Assembly: GCA_947480015.1 (NCBI GenBank)
Contig: CANKBS010000033.1
Span: 1-36,054 of the forward strand
DNA: 36,054 bases
Source: Sphingobacteriaceae bacterium
GTDB taxonomy: Bacteria; Bacteroidota; Bacteroidia; B-17B0; Aurantibacillaceae
Direction: 5' to 3'
Positions 27,678 to 35,768 of the stretch are shown one piece after another. Each line of letters begins with the position of its first letter. Position 1 is the stretch's first letter. A program made the position numbers and the translations under genes. The notes under the pieces are model-generated. The model had not been told where the DNA came from, ran no database searches, and saw nothing but the letters and a program-made list of their open reading frames with translations.

Positions 27678-27863
27678 TCAACTCTTAATGAACTCAATGT
27701 CATTAATTAGTGTAGAACGTTTGATTTCGAGGTTTTTACTGTAATTCAGAATAGTCTGAATGGTTTTTAATGAAGGTTCTGCATGTTCCAACAAATTATG
27801 CGTTGGCTCTTTTTCGGTTTTTTTTGCAGTAAGATCAAGATCGGGAGTAAATGTTTGTGTCAT
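27678..27863 (-). CDS. Small protein of unknown function, duplicated nearby
   Basis: A 61-residue polar product without signal peptide or membrane segment. The middle (KTEKEPTHNLLEHAEPSLKT) is highly conserved in the truncated copy at 26932-27045. The C-terminal part (about 30-61) is predicted helical and Lys/Ile-rich. No family recognised. It is the first gene of the small locus that continues into the lipoprotein pair. The start is ATG at 27863. Conservation of the protein sequence in the second copy supports that it is, or recently was, translated. Confidence 0.55.
   Translation of the reverse strand: MTQTFTPDLDLTAKKTEKEPTHNLLEHAEPSLKTIQTILNYSKNLEIKRSTLINDIEFIKS
27733..27822. repeat. 90-bp direct repeat, copy 2
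   Basis: Partner of 26945-27034. It lies inside the 61-residue ORF at 27678-27863. The two copies flank the lipoprotein pair. Confidence 0.9.
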
Positions 27864-28024
27864 AGGCTAATCATTATATCGTTTAAAGTTATAAATATAA
27901 CGTATCATGAGCCTGGATATTGTATTCAAGTTAAAAAAAACAGAAAACGGTTACAATTCCCTAAGTATCGCCTAACGCACTGATTGTCATTTTAATGAGA
28001 ATTTATTCACAAGTCTCTAAAACC

Positions 28025-28058
28025 AAAAACCCGCCTTCCTTTCGGAAAGCGGGTTTTG
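28025..28058. terminator. First terminator after rpsA
   Basis: Stem of about 15 bp with one mismatch (28025-28039 with 28044-28058), core AAACCCGC/GCGGGTTT, loop TTTC. The A and T runs on both sides make it bidirectional. It ends rpsA transcription (-), and may block read-through in the + direction. Confidence 0.8.
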
Positions 28059-28067
28059 GCTCTCAAA

Positions 28068-28095
28068 AACTAAAAACCCGGCGAGGTTTTTAGTT
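28068..28095. terminator. Second terminator after rpsA
   Basis: An 11-bp perfect stem AACTAAAAACC / GGTTTTTAGTT (28068-28078 with 28085-28095), 6-base loop. It is met first by polymerase leaving rpsA. A third small hairpin AACGAC/GTCGTT (28103-28116) lies still closer to the stop codon. Confidence 0.7.
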
Positions 28096-28141
28096 ACCCT
28101 ATAACGACACGTCGTTTGGGGATTATCGTTAACGGTGAATG

Positions 28142-29935
28142 TTACTTCTTACCGTCTAATTTATCTTTCAAATCAGATAAAGCAGAAATATCACCTAAAG
28201 TGGTTTTTTCCTGGTTATCTTTCACTTTTTTAACTGCTTTTTTACTGTCTTCAAAATCGGCCTTTTTAGTTGCTTTATCGGCACGTTTGGCTTCTTCTTT
28301 CACTTCTTCGTGTAAACGAGCGTGTGAAACAACAATACGCTTAGCATCTTTACTGAATTCAATTACTTTAAAATCCAATACTTCTTCAGCTTTTGCAGAG
28401 GTACCATCAACTTTGTTTAAGTGACGGGCAGGACAGAATCCTTCAACACCATAAGGTAAGCCAATTAAAGCACCTTTATCATTCACTGAGGTAACCGTAC
28501 CTTTGTGAATAGAATCGATGGTGAAAATGGTTTCGAATACATCCCAAGGGTTTTCTTCGATTTGTTTGTGGCCTAAGCTTAAACGACGGTTTTCGCCATC
28601 AATTTCTAATACCACTACTTCCATTTTCTCGCCTACTTTGCAGAATTCACTTGGATGTTTGATTTTTTTGCTCCATGACAAATCAGAAATATGAACTAAA
28701 CCATCCACGCCTTCTTCCAATTCAACAAACACACCAAAATTGGTGAAATTGCGAACGGTACCGGCATGTTTCGAACCTTTAGAATATTTCTCCATAATCA
28801 TGTTCCAAGGATCAGGAGTTAATTGTTTCATACCTAAACTCATTTTACGCTCTTCGCGGTCTAAGGTCAGGATGATACCTTCCACTTCATCTCCAATTTT
28901 CACAAACTCTTGTGCACTGCGTAAATGCTGACTCCAGCTCATTTCACTAACGTGAACTAAACCTTCAACACCCGGAGCGATTTCGATAAATGCGCCGTAA
29001 TCATTAATTACAACTACTTTACCTTTGATTTTATCTCCAATTTTCACTTCAGCACTCAAAGCTTCCCAAGGGTGCGGTGTTAATTGTTTTAAACCTAAAG
29101 CAATACGTTTTTTATCATCATCAAATTCAAGAATTACAACTTGAATTTTCTCATCTAATTTAACGATCTCTTCAGGGTGGTTAATACGACCCCAAGATAA
29201 ATCGGTGATGTGAATTAAACCGTCAACACCACCTAAATCGATGAACACGCCATAAGAAGTAATGTTTTTTACAGTACCTTCTAATACTTGTCCTTTTTCT
29301 AATTTAGAAATGATATCACGTTTTTGGCTTTCTAATTCAGCTTCAATTAAAGCTTTGTGAGAAACCACAACGTTTTTGAATTCGTTGTTGATTTTTACAA
29401 CTTTAAATTCCATTGTTTTACCAACGTACACATCGTAATCACGAATTGGTTTTACATCAATTTGTGAACCCGGTAAGAAAGCTTCAATACCAAATACATC
29501 AACGATTAAACCACCTTTCGTACGGCATTTAACAAAGCCCTTAATGATTTCATCATTTGCAAGGGCTTCGTTAACACGATCCCAGCTTTTTCCGGCACGT
29601 GCTTTTTTATGAGAGAGAACTAACTGACCTTGCAAATCTTCTGCCTGATCAATAAACACTTCGATCTTATCACCAACTTTTAAATCAGGATTGTAACGAA
29701 ACTCTGAAAGAGCCACCACACCATCTGATTTATAACCAATGTTAACAACCACTTCGCGGTTATTTTTAGCAACCACGACACCTTCAATAATCTGAAGATC
29801 AGCAATGGTACTTAATTTTTGAGAGTACAACTCATCCAACTTCTCTTTTTCTTCTGCTGAATAATTGTCTTGTTTTTTACCGATCGAATTCCAATCGAAA
29901 TCCGGATTTCCTGTTACCAGGGCTTTTTCTGCCAT
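28142..29935 (-). CDS. rpsA: 30S ribosomal protein S1
   Basis: mRNA-binding ribosomal protein with six S1 (OB-fold) repeats spread over about residues 40-540 of 597. The later four carry the classical ends, for example YGVFIDLGGVDGLIHITDLS, FGVFVELEEGVDGLVHISDL and the LSLGHKQIEENPWD linker. A Lys-rich, charged tail of about 50 residues follows. An in-frame TTG at 29956 would add seven residues, but the ATG at 29935 (MAEKALVTGNPDFDW) is the natural start. It is transcribed alone, with its own promoter (30026-30055) and tandem terminators. In Bacteroidota, which make little use of Shine-Dalgarno pairing, S1 is important for initiation. Confidence 0.96.
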   Translation of the reverse strand: MAEKALVTGNPDFDWNSIGKKQDNYSAEEKEKLDELYSQKLSTIADLQIIEGVVVAKNNREVVVNIGYKSDGVVALSEFRYNPDLKVGDKIEVFIDQAEDLQGQLVLSHKKARAGKSWDRVNEALANDEIIKGFVKCRTKGGLIVDVFGIEAFLPGSQIDVKPIRDYDVYVGKTMEFKVVKINNEFKNVVVSHKALIEAELESQKRDIISKLEKGQVLEGTVKNITSYGVFIDLGGVDGLIHITDLSWGRINHPEEIVKLDEKIQVVILEFDDDKKRIALGLKQLTPHPWEALSAEVKIGDKIKGKVVVINDYGAFIEIAPGVEGLVHVSEMSWSQHLRSAQEFVKIGDEVEGIILTLDREERKMSLGMKQLTPDPWNMIMEKYSKGSKHAGTVRNFTNFGVFVELEEGVDGLVHISDLSWSKKIKHPSEFCKVGEKMEVVVLEIDGENRRLSLGHKQIEENPWDVFETIFTIDSIHKGTVTSVNDKGALIGLPYGVEGFCPARHLNKVDGTSAKAEEVLDFKVIEFSKDAKRIVVSHARLHEEVKEEAKRADKATKKADFEDSKKAVKKVKDNQEKTTLGDISALSDLKDKLDGKK

Positions 29936-30284
29936 TCTATTTTTTAATTGTATCAAACCTCAGAGGCCGGTTTGAGTGATTAAACATTAATTTATTTTGT
30001 TTTAAGCCTCAGTTAAAACGGGGTACAAATATAGACAGAATAAAGGAAAGTACAGGAATGACTGTGATATTTTAAAGACTTGATAAATAAGGGGTTAAAA
30101 ATTTTAACAGAAAAGGTGAAATTTAGTTGATATGTGCCATTTTGATTGATTTTAGACTCTTGAACGGAAATATGACTAGTTAAGGTTTGGTATTTACGGA
30201 AATAATTTTGAAGCATTCTAAAAAGCTTTTAGAAATCTACAAATCGTAGCAAGACCCAGCAAAATAAAAATTTACCTTTAGAAA
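29936..30284. other. Divergent gap between rpsA and ruvB
   Basis: It holds the rpsA promoter on one side and a possible ruvB -7 box (TACCTTTA, 30273-30280, only 4 bases before the ATG) on the other. A perfect short palindrome, TCTAAAA-AGC-TTTTAGA, lies at 30217-30233. No credible ORF. Confidence 0.55.
30026..30055 (-). promoter_or_regulatory. rpsA promoter
   Basis: On the minus strand TATATTTG (30033-30026), with a weak -33 (CTG at 30055-30053, 19-base spacer), then TACCCCG. The C-run after the -7 box parallels the rpsL and rpsH promoters. Confidence 0.5.
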
Positions 30285-31310
30285 ATGAATGAGAACATTG
30301 ATGCCAACGAAGAAAATTTAAGTGCTACCGATAAGGAAATTGAGCGTGCTTTAAGGCCTATTGCCTTTGATGATTTTAGCGGACAGGAAAGTGTGGTAGA
30401 TAACCTGCGGGTGTTTGTGGCAGCGGCTAAACAAAGGAATGAAGCTTTGGATCATGTTTTGTTACACGGGCCTCCGGGTTTGGGTAAAACGACTTTGGCG
30501 CATATTATCACCAATGACCTGGGTGTGAATTTAAGGGTGACCTCAGGGCCTGTATTGGATAAACCGGGCGATCTGGCAGGTTTGTTAACCAATTTGGAAC
30601 CTTATGATGTTTTATTCATAGATGAGATTCATCGCCTGAGCCCCGTTGTGGAAGAGTATTTGTACTCGGCCATGGAGGATTATAAAATTGATATTATGAT
30701 TGACAGCGGGCCAAATGCCCGTACGGTACAGATTAAATTAAATCCATTTACCTTGGTTGGTGCTACCACCCGCAGCGGCTTGTTAACCTCGCCCCTACGC
30801 GCGCGTTTTGGTATTACCAGTCGTTTAAATTATTACGACAGCAAGGTATTAACCGGTATCGTGCAACGCAGTTCCGAAATATTAAATGTAGAAATTAAAG
30901 ATGAGGCCGCTTATGAAATTGCGCGCCGAAGTCGCGGTACACCGCGTATTGCGAATGCCTTGTTGCGACGGGTACGTGATTTTGCTCAGATAAAGGGGAA
31001 TGGTTTGATTGACATTGAAATGGCCACTTATTCGCTTAAAGCATTGAATGTAGATAAGAACGGTTTGGATGAAATGGATCTTCGGATTTTGGCCTGCATC
31101 ATAGATAAGTTTAAAGGTGGTCCGGTTGGAATTAGTACGATTAGTTCGGCAGTTGGCGAAGAAGCGGGAACCATTGAAGAAGTATATGAACCCTTTTTGG
31201 TTCAGGAAGGTTATTTGATGCGGACGCCACGAGGCAGAGAGGCCACTGAGTTAGCCTATAAACATCTTGGAAAAAGCATGTGGAAAAAACCGGGTGGATT
31301 GTTTGATTAG
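30285..31310 (+). CDS. ruvB: Holliday junction branch migration DNA helicase RuvB
   Basis: AAA+ motor of the RuvABC resolvasome. It has 341 residues, normal length. Walker A is GPPGLGKTT (62-70), Walker B DEIH (113-116), sensor 1 GATTRSGLL, arginine-finger region LRARFG, and sensor 2 [10 protein letters not shown]. The C-terminal winged helix is at about 260-335 ([27 protein letters not shown]). The start is ATG; a TACCTTTA -7-like box ends 4 bases before it, so the transcript may be nearly leaderless, or the true promoter may be further up. No ruvA or ruvC is nearby. Confidence 0.97.
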   Translation: MNENIDANEENLSATDKEIERALRPIAFDDFSGQESVVDNLRVFVAAAKQRNEALDHVLLHGPPGLGKTTLAHIITNDLGVNLRVTSGPVLDKPGDLAGLLTNLEPYDVLFIDEIHRLSPVVEEYLYSAMEDYKIDIMIDSGPNARTVQIKLNPFTLVGATTRSGLLTSPLRARFGITSRLNYYDSKVLTGIVQRSSEILNVEIKDEAAYEIARRSRGTPRIANALLRRVRDFAQIKGNGLIDIEMATYSLKALNVDKNGLDEMDLRILACIIDKFKGGPVGISTISSAVGEEAGTIEEVYEPFLVQEGYLMRTPRGREATELAYKHLGKSMWKKPGGLFD

Positions 31311-31354
31311 TGCTTCCCATCGACTTCTTCAAACCTTTTACATACATGCTCGCT

Positions 31355-31376
31355 CAAAAGAGTCTTAACTCTTTTG
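31355..31376 (+). terminator. Weak hairpin after ruvB
   Basis: A 9-bp stem CAAAAGAGT / ACTCTTTTG (31355-31363 with 31368-31376), loop CTTA. No T-run follows, so termination strength is doubtful. Confidence 0.4.
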
Positions 31377-31395
31377 CCGTGCTCAGCAACCGTGT

Positions 31396-31410
31396 TTCGA
31401 CTTCGTTCAG
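31396..31410. repeat. REP-like core after ruvB
   Basis: TTCGACTTCGTTCAG matches the arms of the dispersed element at 20591-20605 and 6280-6295 (reverse complement). It is a single arm without a clear partner, so probably a degenerate copy. Confidence 0.35.
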
Positions 31411-31491
31411 AGAGTGCTCAAGTTGCAGGATTCCATTCATAGTGTTTTAATATTAAACGGAACCTGCACTACAATTTGCTTCATTAACAGG

Positions 31492-31523
31492 TTGGTGAAT
31501 TCTCTTAAAAAAGGGTACTTTTA
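31492..31523 (+). promoter_or_regulatory. Candidate promoter of the methyltransferase gene
   Basis: TTG (31492-31494), a 21-base spacer and TACTTTTA (31516-31523), one mismatch from the -7 consensus, 17 bases before the ATG. Confidence 0.35.
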
Positions 31524-31540
31524 TACTTTCAAAAACAATT

Positions 31541-32305
31541 ATGTTTCATTTTTTATTACGAACTATTCCTCGCCCTATTTTAATTCAATTTAGTTTATTA
31601 TTCAGTAAGGTTGCGCCATACCTGTATTACGGCACGCGCTATGAGGACCCTATAACCGGAAAAACTTACAGCAAATTTTTACCGTATGGTTACAGTGGGC
31701 GGGCAAAACGTAAAAACGTATTGTGTCCGGGAAGCCTGTCACTAGAGCGTCACCGCTTATTATGGTTATTTTTAAAAGAGAAAACTAATTTTTTTACCAA
31801 GCCTCATAACATGTTACACATTGCCCCTGAGCAGTGTTTTTATAAATTATTTAAAGCCCAGAAGAATTTAACTTATACCACGGGCGACTATAACAGTCCT
31901 ATTGCCGACATTCATTTTGATTTGCATCATGCCCCATTTGAGAATGCTAGTTTTGATGTTGTTTTTTGTAATCATGTGTTAGAGCATGTGGAAGATGCTG
32001 ATCAGTGTATGCGTGAATTACACCGTATTATGAAACCCGGTGGCTGGGGTATTTTTCAGGTGCCATTGGATACGACGCGAGAAAAAACATACGAAGACAA
32101 AAGCATCACTAGTCCTGAGCAGCGTGAGATTCATTACTGGCAAAAAGATCATGTGCGTTTATTTGGTTTAGATTATAAGGATAAACTGGCGGATGCAGGA
32201 TTTAAAGTTAGGGTGGATGATTTTGTAAACACCTTAAAGCCTGAACTTGTTGACCGATACCGTTTACCGGCCGGAGAAATGATTTACTTTTGTGAAAAAA
32301 TATAG
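31541..32305 (+). CDS. Class I SAM-dependent methyltransferase
   Basis: A 254-residue predicted methyltransferase. The Rossmann-like core is at about 90-180: MLHIAPEQ (a divergent motif I), the acidic strand IADIHFDLHHAPFENASFDV (122-140), FCNHVLEHVEDADQCMREL and the post-core RIMKPGGWGIFQVPL. This is the type-11 layout. Upstream, NVLCPGSLSLERHRLLWLFL (60-79) resembles the CPxCxSLERHRL lead of a Bacteroidota methyltransferase family, but only one of the Cys remains (62), so any zinc site is lost. The substrate is unknown. It is an isolated gene, convergent with the T9SS cargo gene. Confidence 0.82.
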   Translation: MFHFLLRTIPRPILIQFSLLFSKVAPYLYYGTRYEDPITGKTYSKFLPYGYSGRAKRKNVLCPGSLSLERHRLLWLFLKEKTNFFTKPHNMLHIAPEQCFYKLFKAQKNLTYTTGDYNSPIADIHFDLHHAPFENASFDVVFCNHVLEHVEDADQCMRELHRIMKPGGWGIFQVPLDTTREKTYEDKSITSPEQREIHYWQKDHVRLFGLDYKDKLADAGFKVRVDDFVNTLKPELVDRYRLPAGEMIYFCEKI

Positions 32306-32547
32306 GTGAATGAAGATGGATGCAAAAGCATGGAAGATGCTTAAATACTGCGGAAATTGAGCTAAATGTTCTTTCTCTGCACTATTTGAACGACACATCA
32401 GTTCCATCCAGGAAGTCAAAATTTAAGTTAAGCCTCGGTAAAAACATAGAACTAACAAAACCAATAAAATATCCTAGGTGGTTACAACCAAAGATGACCG
32501 TATTAAACTGAAAAAACCATATCCTTCAATTTACACTTAACATAACG

Positions 32548-34437
32548 CTAGTCAATTTTAATTACCCTTATGGCGCTTGAATGATTTTCAAATTCAGGCC
32601 TCATAAAATAAATACCATTATCAAGATACCTTATATCTAGTGTATTCTCACCCTCAACCAGCGCTATTTTTTGCTTAATGTTTCCCAGAACATTATAAAT
32701 AACTACCGAAATCGGTTTAGTACTTTTTACCGTCAAAAAACCTACCACGGGATTAGGGTATATCACTAACTGGTCTGCTATGAAGCCTGGAGGCACCATG
32801 CCTGTGCATTTCGAGACACTTAAAGAGGCAATAGTGCTTGCTGAACAACCATTAACTGTATTTGTTCCTACCACTGTATAGGAAGTGGAAATCGTCGGTG
32901 AAACACTTACGGTTACTTTGTTGGTGCCATTACTCCAGCTATACAGATTTGCTCCTGCAGCCGTTATGGTAACTGTTTGCCCGGCGCAAATGGAAAAAGT
33001 TCCTGTAACATTTATTGTCGGAGAAACTGTGGTAATATTTACCGTTTGTTTTATAGTGTCAGTTCCGCAACTGTAATTTAACAACAGCATTGCAGTATAT
33101 GTACCAATGGATGAATAATAATGCACTGGATTGGAAACGCTTGAGCTATTGGTTGACCCGGAGAGAGGATCACCAAAAATCCAATTTATGCCAACAACAG
33201 AATATCCTGTAGCGGAACAAGTGTTAACAACCGTGTTAATCGCTACCGAAGGTGGTGTAAACGAAACGGTCTGACAACTTATGGAATAAGTATAAGGAGC
33301 AGGTTGAGTAACATAAATAAAACCCGGAAGTCCCAACTTATTTGCATTTGGAGCAATAGATTGTCCTACATCAACATAATTGCAACCCATAGCTAACGTA
33401 TTTGGGCTATTAATTACACCGAGGTCTTGTTGGTTGATTCGTGCAATGTATATTTTACCGTTTGTTGCCAACTGCATAGCATATAGGTCAGCGATTGTTG
33501 TAGTACCAACTGTAAGTTGCGAAGCAATTATGGCTGTATTTGAGCCGGCACAAAGGTTCCATTGTGTAATAACCCCATTAAAGAAGAAACTCGAAGATCC
33601 ATATACTTTGGTTCCGTCAATCGAAAACTCGCAGCCATAAGCATAGTATTGACTATTGGAAAGCAGAACAGAATTTGATATTACACCCGTTAACCGATCA
33701 AAATCGTATAATTCAAAACCCATTTCCTGTATTGCTGTGATAATTTTTTTGCCATTCGGTGATGCTTTCATACAGCCAATATTATTTCCGCCGCTGTATA
33801 TTGTTCCGGCTGCAGAAATAACCGGCACTGGATTTATACCGGCAGAAGTAATGAGATAACATCGAAAATTATTTGACATATCATCGTGAGTAATCACCCA
33901 TATATCCACCCCATTACAATGCTTTACTGCTGTCATTTTTTCAGCGCTGGGCGTAAACAAAAGCGTGTTTTTTGAGGTTACAGAACCCATACCGGCTGCG
34001 AGGCTCATATCAACTATCGAATATCGTAAACCAAGTGGCCCACCAAAAGCATCAAGTGTAAAAATATAATAAATTGGAGCGCTGCCTGGTTGTTTCACCA
34101 CATTTGCCGATTGACTAGTGGAGGTATTTCCAAACAAACCGGTTCCGTTAGACATTACCAAATGAGCCTGATTCCAAACTGTTACCCCATCTGTATAAAA
34201 TAATAAATTCCCGAAAGAATCGGCAATGCTTGCGCACCCTTCTGCCGTATTCATAGCTCCATTGGTAATAATCGTGGGAGGGTTAGTCATAAAGGCAAGC
34301 CCCGCTCCTTGACCAAAATACCATTTTTTATTTTCGTTTTGCGAAAACAGTAATAGGCCATTCATAAAAAATGATACAAGGATGAATAATCGAAACGGTT
34401 TCGTTTTTGATTTAATTAAGCAATTGGTTTTTAACAT
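32548..34437 (-). CDS. Secreted T9SS cargo, paralog of the 1531-residue protein, type A sorting domain
   Basis: A 629-residue secreted protein. The signal peptide is about 1-32, cut before QNENKKWYFG. Residues 33-420 match the N-terminal region of the 3954-8549 protein block by block: NENKKW, PPTI, NLLFYTDG, VMSNGTGLFG, VKQPG, VDMSLA, KHCNG, LITSAGIN, CMKASPNGKK, YDFD, GVISNS, NGKIYIAR. A PKD-like unit follows (INWIFGDPLSGS, then IGTYTAMLLL) and one Ig-like repeat (ICAGQTVTITAAG). The last 80 or so residues (LVIYPNPVVGFLTVKS, VVIYNVLGNIKQ, LDNGIYFMR) are a T9SS type A sorting domain, not the type B domain of its paralog. Function unknown; surface-exposed or released. Confidence 0.85.
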   Translation of the reverse strand: MLKTNCLIKSKTKPFRLFILVSFFMNGLLLFSQNENKKWYFGQGAGLAFMTNPPTIITNGAMNTAEGCASIADSFGNLLFYTDGVTVWNQAHLVMSNGTGLFGNTSTSQSANVVKQPGSAPIYYIFTLDAFGGPLGLRYSIVDMSLAAGMGSVTSKNTLLFTPSAEKMTAVKHCNGVDIWVITHDDMSNNFRCYLITSAGINPVPVISAAGTIYSGGNNIGCMKASPNGKKIITAIQEMGFELYDFDRLTGVISNSVLLSNSQYYAYGCEFSIDGTKVYGSSSFFFNGVITQWNLCAGSNTAIIASQLTVGTTTIADLYAMQLATNGKIYIARINQQDLGVINSPNTLAMGCNYVDVGQSIAPNANKLGLPGFIYVTQPAPYTYSISCQTVSFTPPSVAINTVVNTCSATGYSVVGINWIFGDPLSGSTNSSSVSNPVHYYSSIGTYTAMLLLNYSCGTDTIKQTVNITTVSPTINVTGTFSICAGQTVTITAAGANLYSWSNGTNKVTVSVSPTISTSYTVVGTNTVNGCSASTIASLSVSKCTGMVPPGFIADQLVIYPNPVVGFLTVKSTKPISVVIYNVLGNIKQKIALVEGENTLDIRYLDNGIYFMRPEFENHSSAIRVIKID

Positions 34438-34827
34438 TTTCAGGCACTAGTATAAAGACGCACAAATTTAAAAATAATATTTTGGAAAAAAGTAAAGGCT
34501 TCTGCATTGGTCAAAACTCGAATGAAGCGCATGATTTATTTTAGTAATGGGCTTTCCAGTTTATTTATCTTGCCTTTTTTAAAGGTAAAATTTGGCTTCC
34601 GTTTAGCATAAACTGATCATTAATCTCATACAAAATATGTTTTTTCAAAGTGAATTTGGATTTTTCCTGTTTTACTAAAACCGGCAAAATCGCCCTGTTT
34701 ATAGGTATTTATTCGCTTTAGTTAACGCAGTGAATCCCAAGAAACTATTCAGTCATAACTCTAGGGTTTGATGCGTTGGTTTACGCGTGTGCCTGTAGCG
34801 GCAAGGCCTGGCGCCCAAATAAAAATA
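34438..34827. other. Gap upstream of the 629-residue T9SS gene
   Basis: No credible ORF. It has a -7-like box at 34463-34470, AT-rich DNA, and a distinctly GC-rich patch at about 34761-34816 next to the acyltransferase stop, which contains several short hairpins (TGCC/GGCA, GCG/CGC, GGC/GCC). Confidence 0.5.
34463..34470 (-). promoter_or_regulatory. -7 box of the 629-residue T9SS gene
   Basis: TAAATTTG on the minus strand fits the -7 consensus and lies 26 bases before the ATG at 34437. No TTG is found at the expected -33 position. Confidence 0.35.
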
Positions 34828-35685
34828 TTACTTATTCTCATTAATAAATTGTTCGAAGGTTTGTCCCTTTAAAAAGCCTGGCGAATAAATAAACTTATAC
34901 ACCATGTCAGCCCAACCTTTATGACTCTTTGATGAATCGAATAACTCGTAACTAAACGGTGTACTAAAATGAATACGAATGGTTTTTTTATTCGCCATAA
35001 ACATTTCGTCGGGTAAAAAAAACATTTCAATATTTGCTTTTATGCCTAAACGTTTACGCCAATGCGCGAAATTATAAAAAAACTGAGAGTTTGAACCTTC
35101 AATGAATGTAGGCACTACCATGCGTTTGTGATCAATGGCTTGCGTAACAAAACTTTTTTTCCAGCTTAAATCCCTTACTAAACCTTTTTGTTTACGTGAC
35201 ACCAAGCCCGCAGGAAAAATAAGCACTGCCCCACCCTGTCTGAAAACATCTTCCATGGTTCGGAGTGATTTGGCGGAAGCAGCTCCAAGTTTATTAACTG
35301 CCACAAAAACATCGCCATAATTAGTTATGTTTTTTAAAATATCATTTACGAAAAAATGCACGTCGGATCGAATTTCTCCAACCGCTTTGATGAGTGCCAT
35401 TCCATCTAATCCACCCAGGGGGTGGTTAGCGGCTATGGTAACATTGCCGGTTACTGGTATGTTTTGAGGATTAACAGTTTCAACTTTTGCTTCAATAACA
35501 TCTAGGGCTTTACGATTAAAATCAAGGCCTTGGTCGTTTTTCAATTTAACCATGGCATCATTAATATCCTGCTCGTGAAGCTTTCTTTTTAACCAATTGA
35601 TCGCAAAGCCAGGTAACCATTTATAAAGTTTATAGGCTTTCTCCTTCAGGATCTTATCAATATCAATAAACTTTTTATTCTCCAT
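34828..35685 (-). CDS. PlsC-like acyltransferase (GlsA/OlsF acyltransferase-domain type)
   Basis: A 285-residue acyltransferase that probably transfers a fatty acyl chain to a lipid acceptor at the inner membrane. NHPLGGLDG (87-95) is the Bacteroidota version of the catalytic His/Asp block, with five residues between His and Asp instead of four. FPAGLVSR (157-164) is the acyl-acceptor block and VPTFIEG (191-197) the fourth block. No clear membrane helix. The form resembles the O-acyltransferases of glycine/ornithine-type aminolipid synthesis in Bacteroidota (GlsA, or the acyltransferase half of OlsF); a phospholipid role cannot be excluded. A TATCTTTA -7-like box lies at 35696-35703. Confidence 0.75.
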   Translation of the reverse strand: MENKKFIDIDKILKEKAYKLYKWLPGFAINWLKRKLHEQDINDAMVKLKNDQGLDFNRKALDVIEAKVETVNPQNIPVTGNVTIAANHPLGGLDGMALIKAVGEIRSDVHFFVNDILKNITNYGDVFVAVNKLGAASAKSLRTMEDVFRQGGAVLIFPAGLVSRKQKGLVRDLSWKKSFVTQAIDHKRMVVPTFIEGSNSQFFYNFAHWRKRLGIKANIEMFFLPDEMFMANKKTIRIHFSTPFSYELFDSSKSHKGWADMVYKFIYSPGFLKGQTFEQFINENK

Positions 35686-35768
35686 ATTCGGGGGCTAAAG
35701 ATAACAGAATTGCTTAACTATTTATAATGAGAATGGAGATAGTTTAATCAAAACATAAAAGACCCAGT

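Noticed and set aside
27568-27681. Longer start for the lipoprotein at 27355 (adds 38 residues)
   Set aside because: It would bury a perfect lipoprotein signal peptide, and a TATCTTTG promoter box lies inside the extension.
26945-27822. CRISPR-like or IS-like reading of the 90-bp direct repeats
   Set aside because: There are only two copies, 788 bp apart, without terminal inverted repeats or transposase; they encode a conserved small protein segment.
29936-29956. TTG start for rpsA (adds seven residues)
   Set aside because: The ATG at 29935 gives the natural MAEK start, and a TTG would be unusual for a highly expressed ribosomal gene.
30013-30216. 67-residue ORF upstream of rpsA
   Set aside because: It overlaps the rpsA promoter and has a low-complexity AT-driven composition.
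32320-32511. 63-residue ORF after the methyltransferase
   Set aside because: No recognisable features, no promoter or family resemblance; it lies in a convergent gap and ends by chance.
34761-34816. Integron attC site
   Set aside because: No GTTRRRY/RYYYAAC core pair and no integrase or cassette structure nearby.
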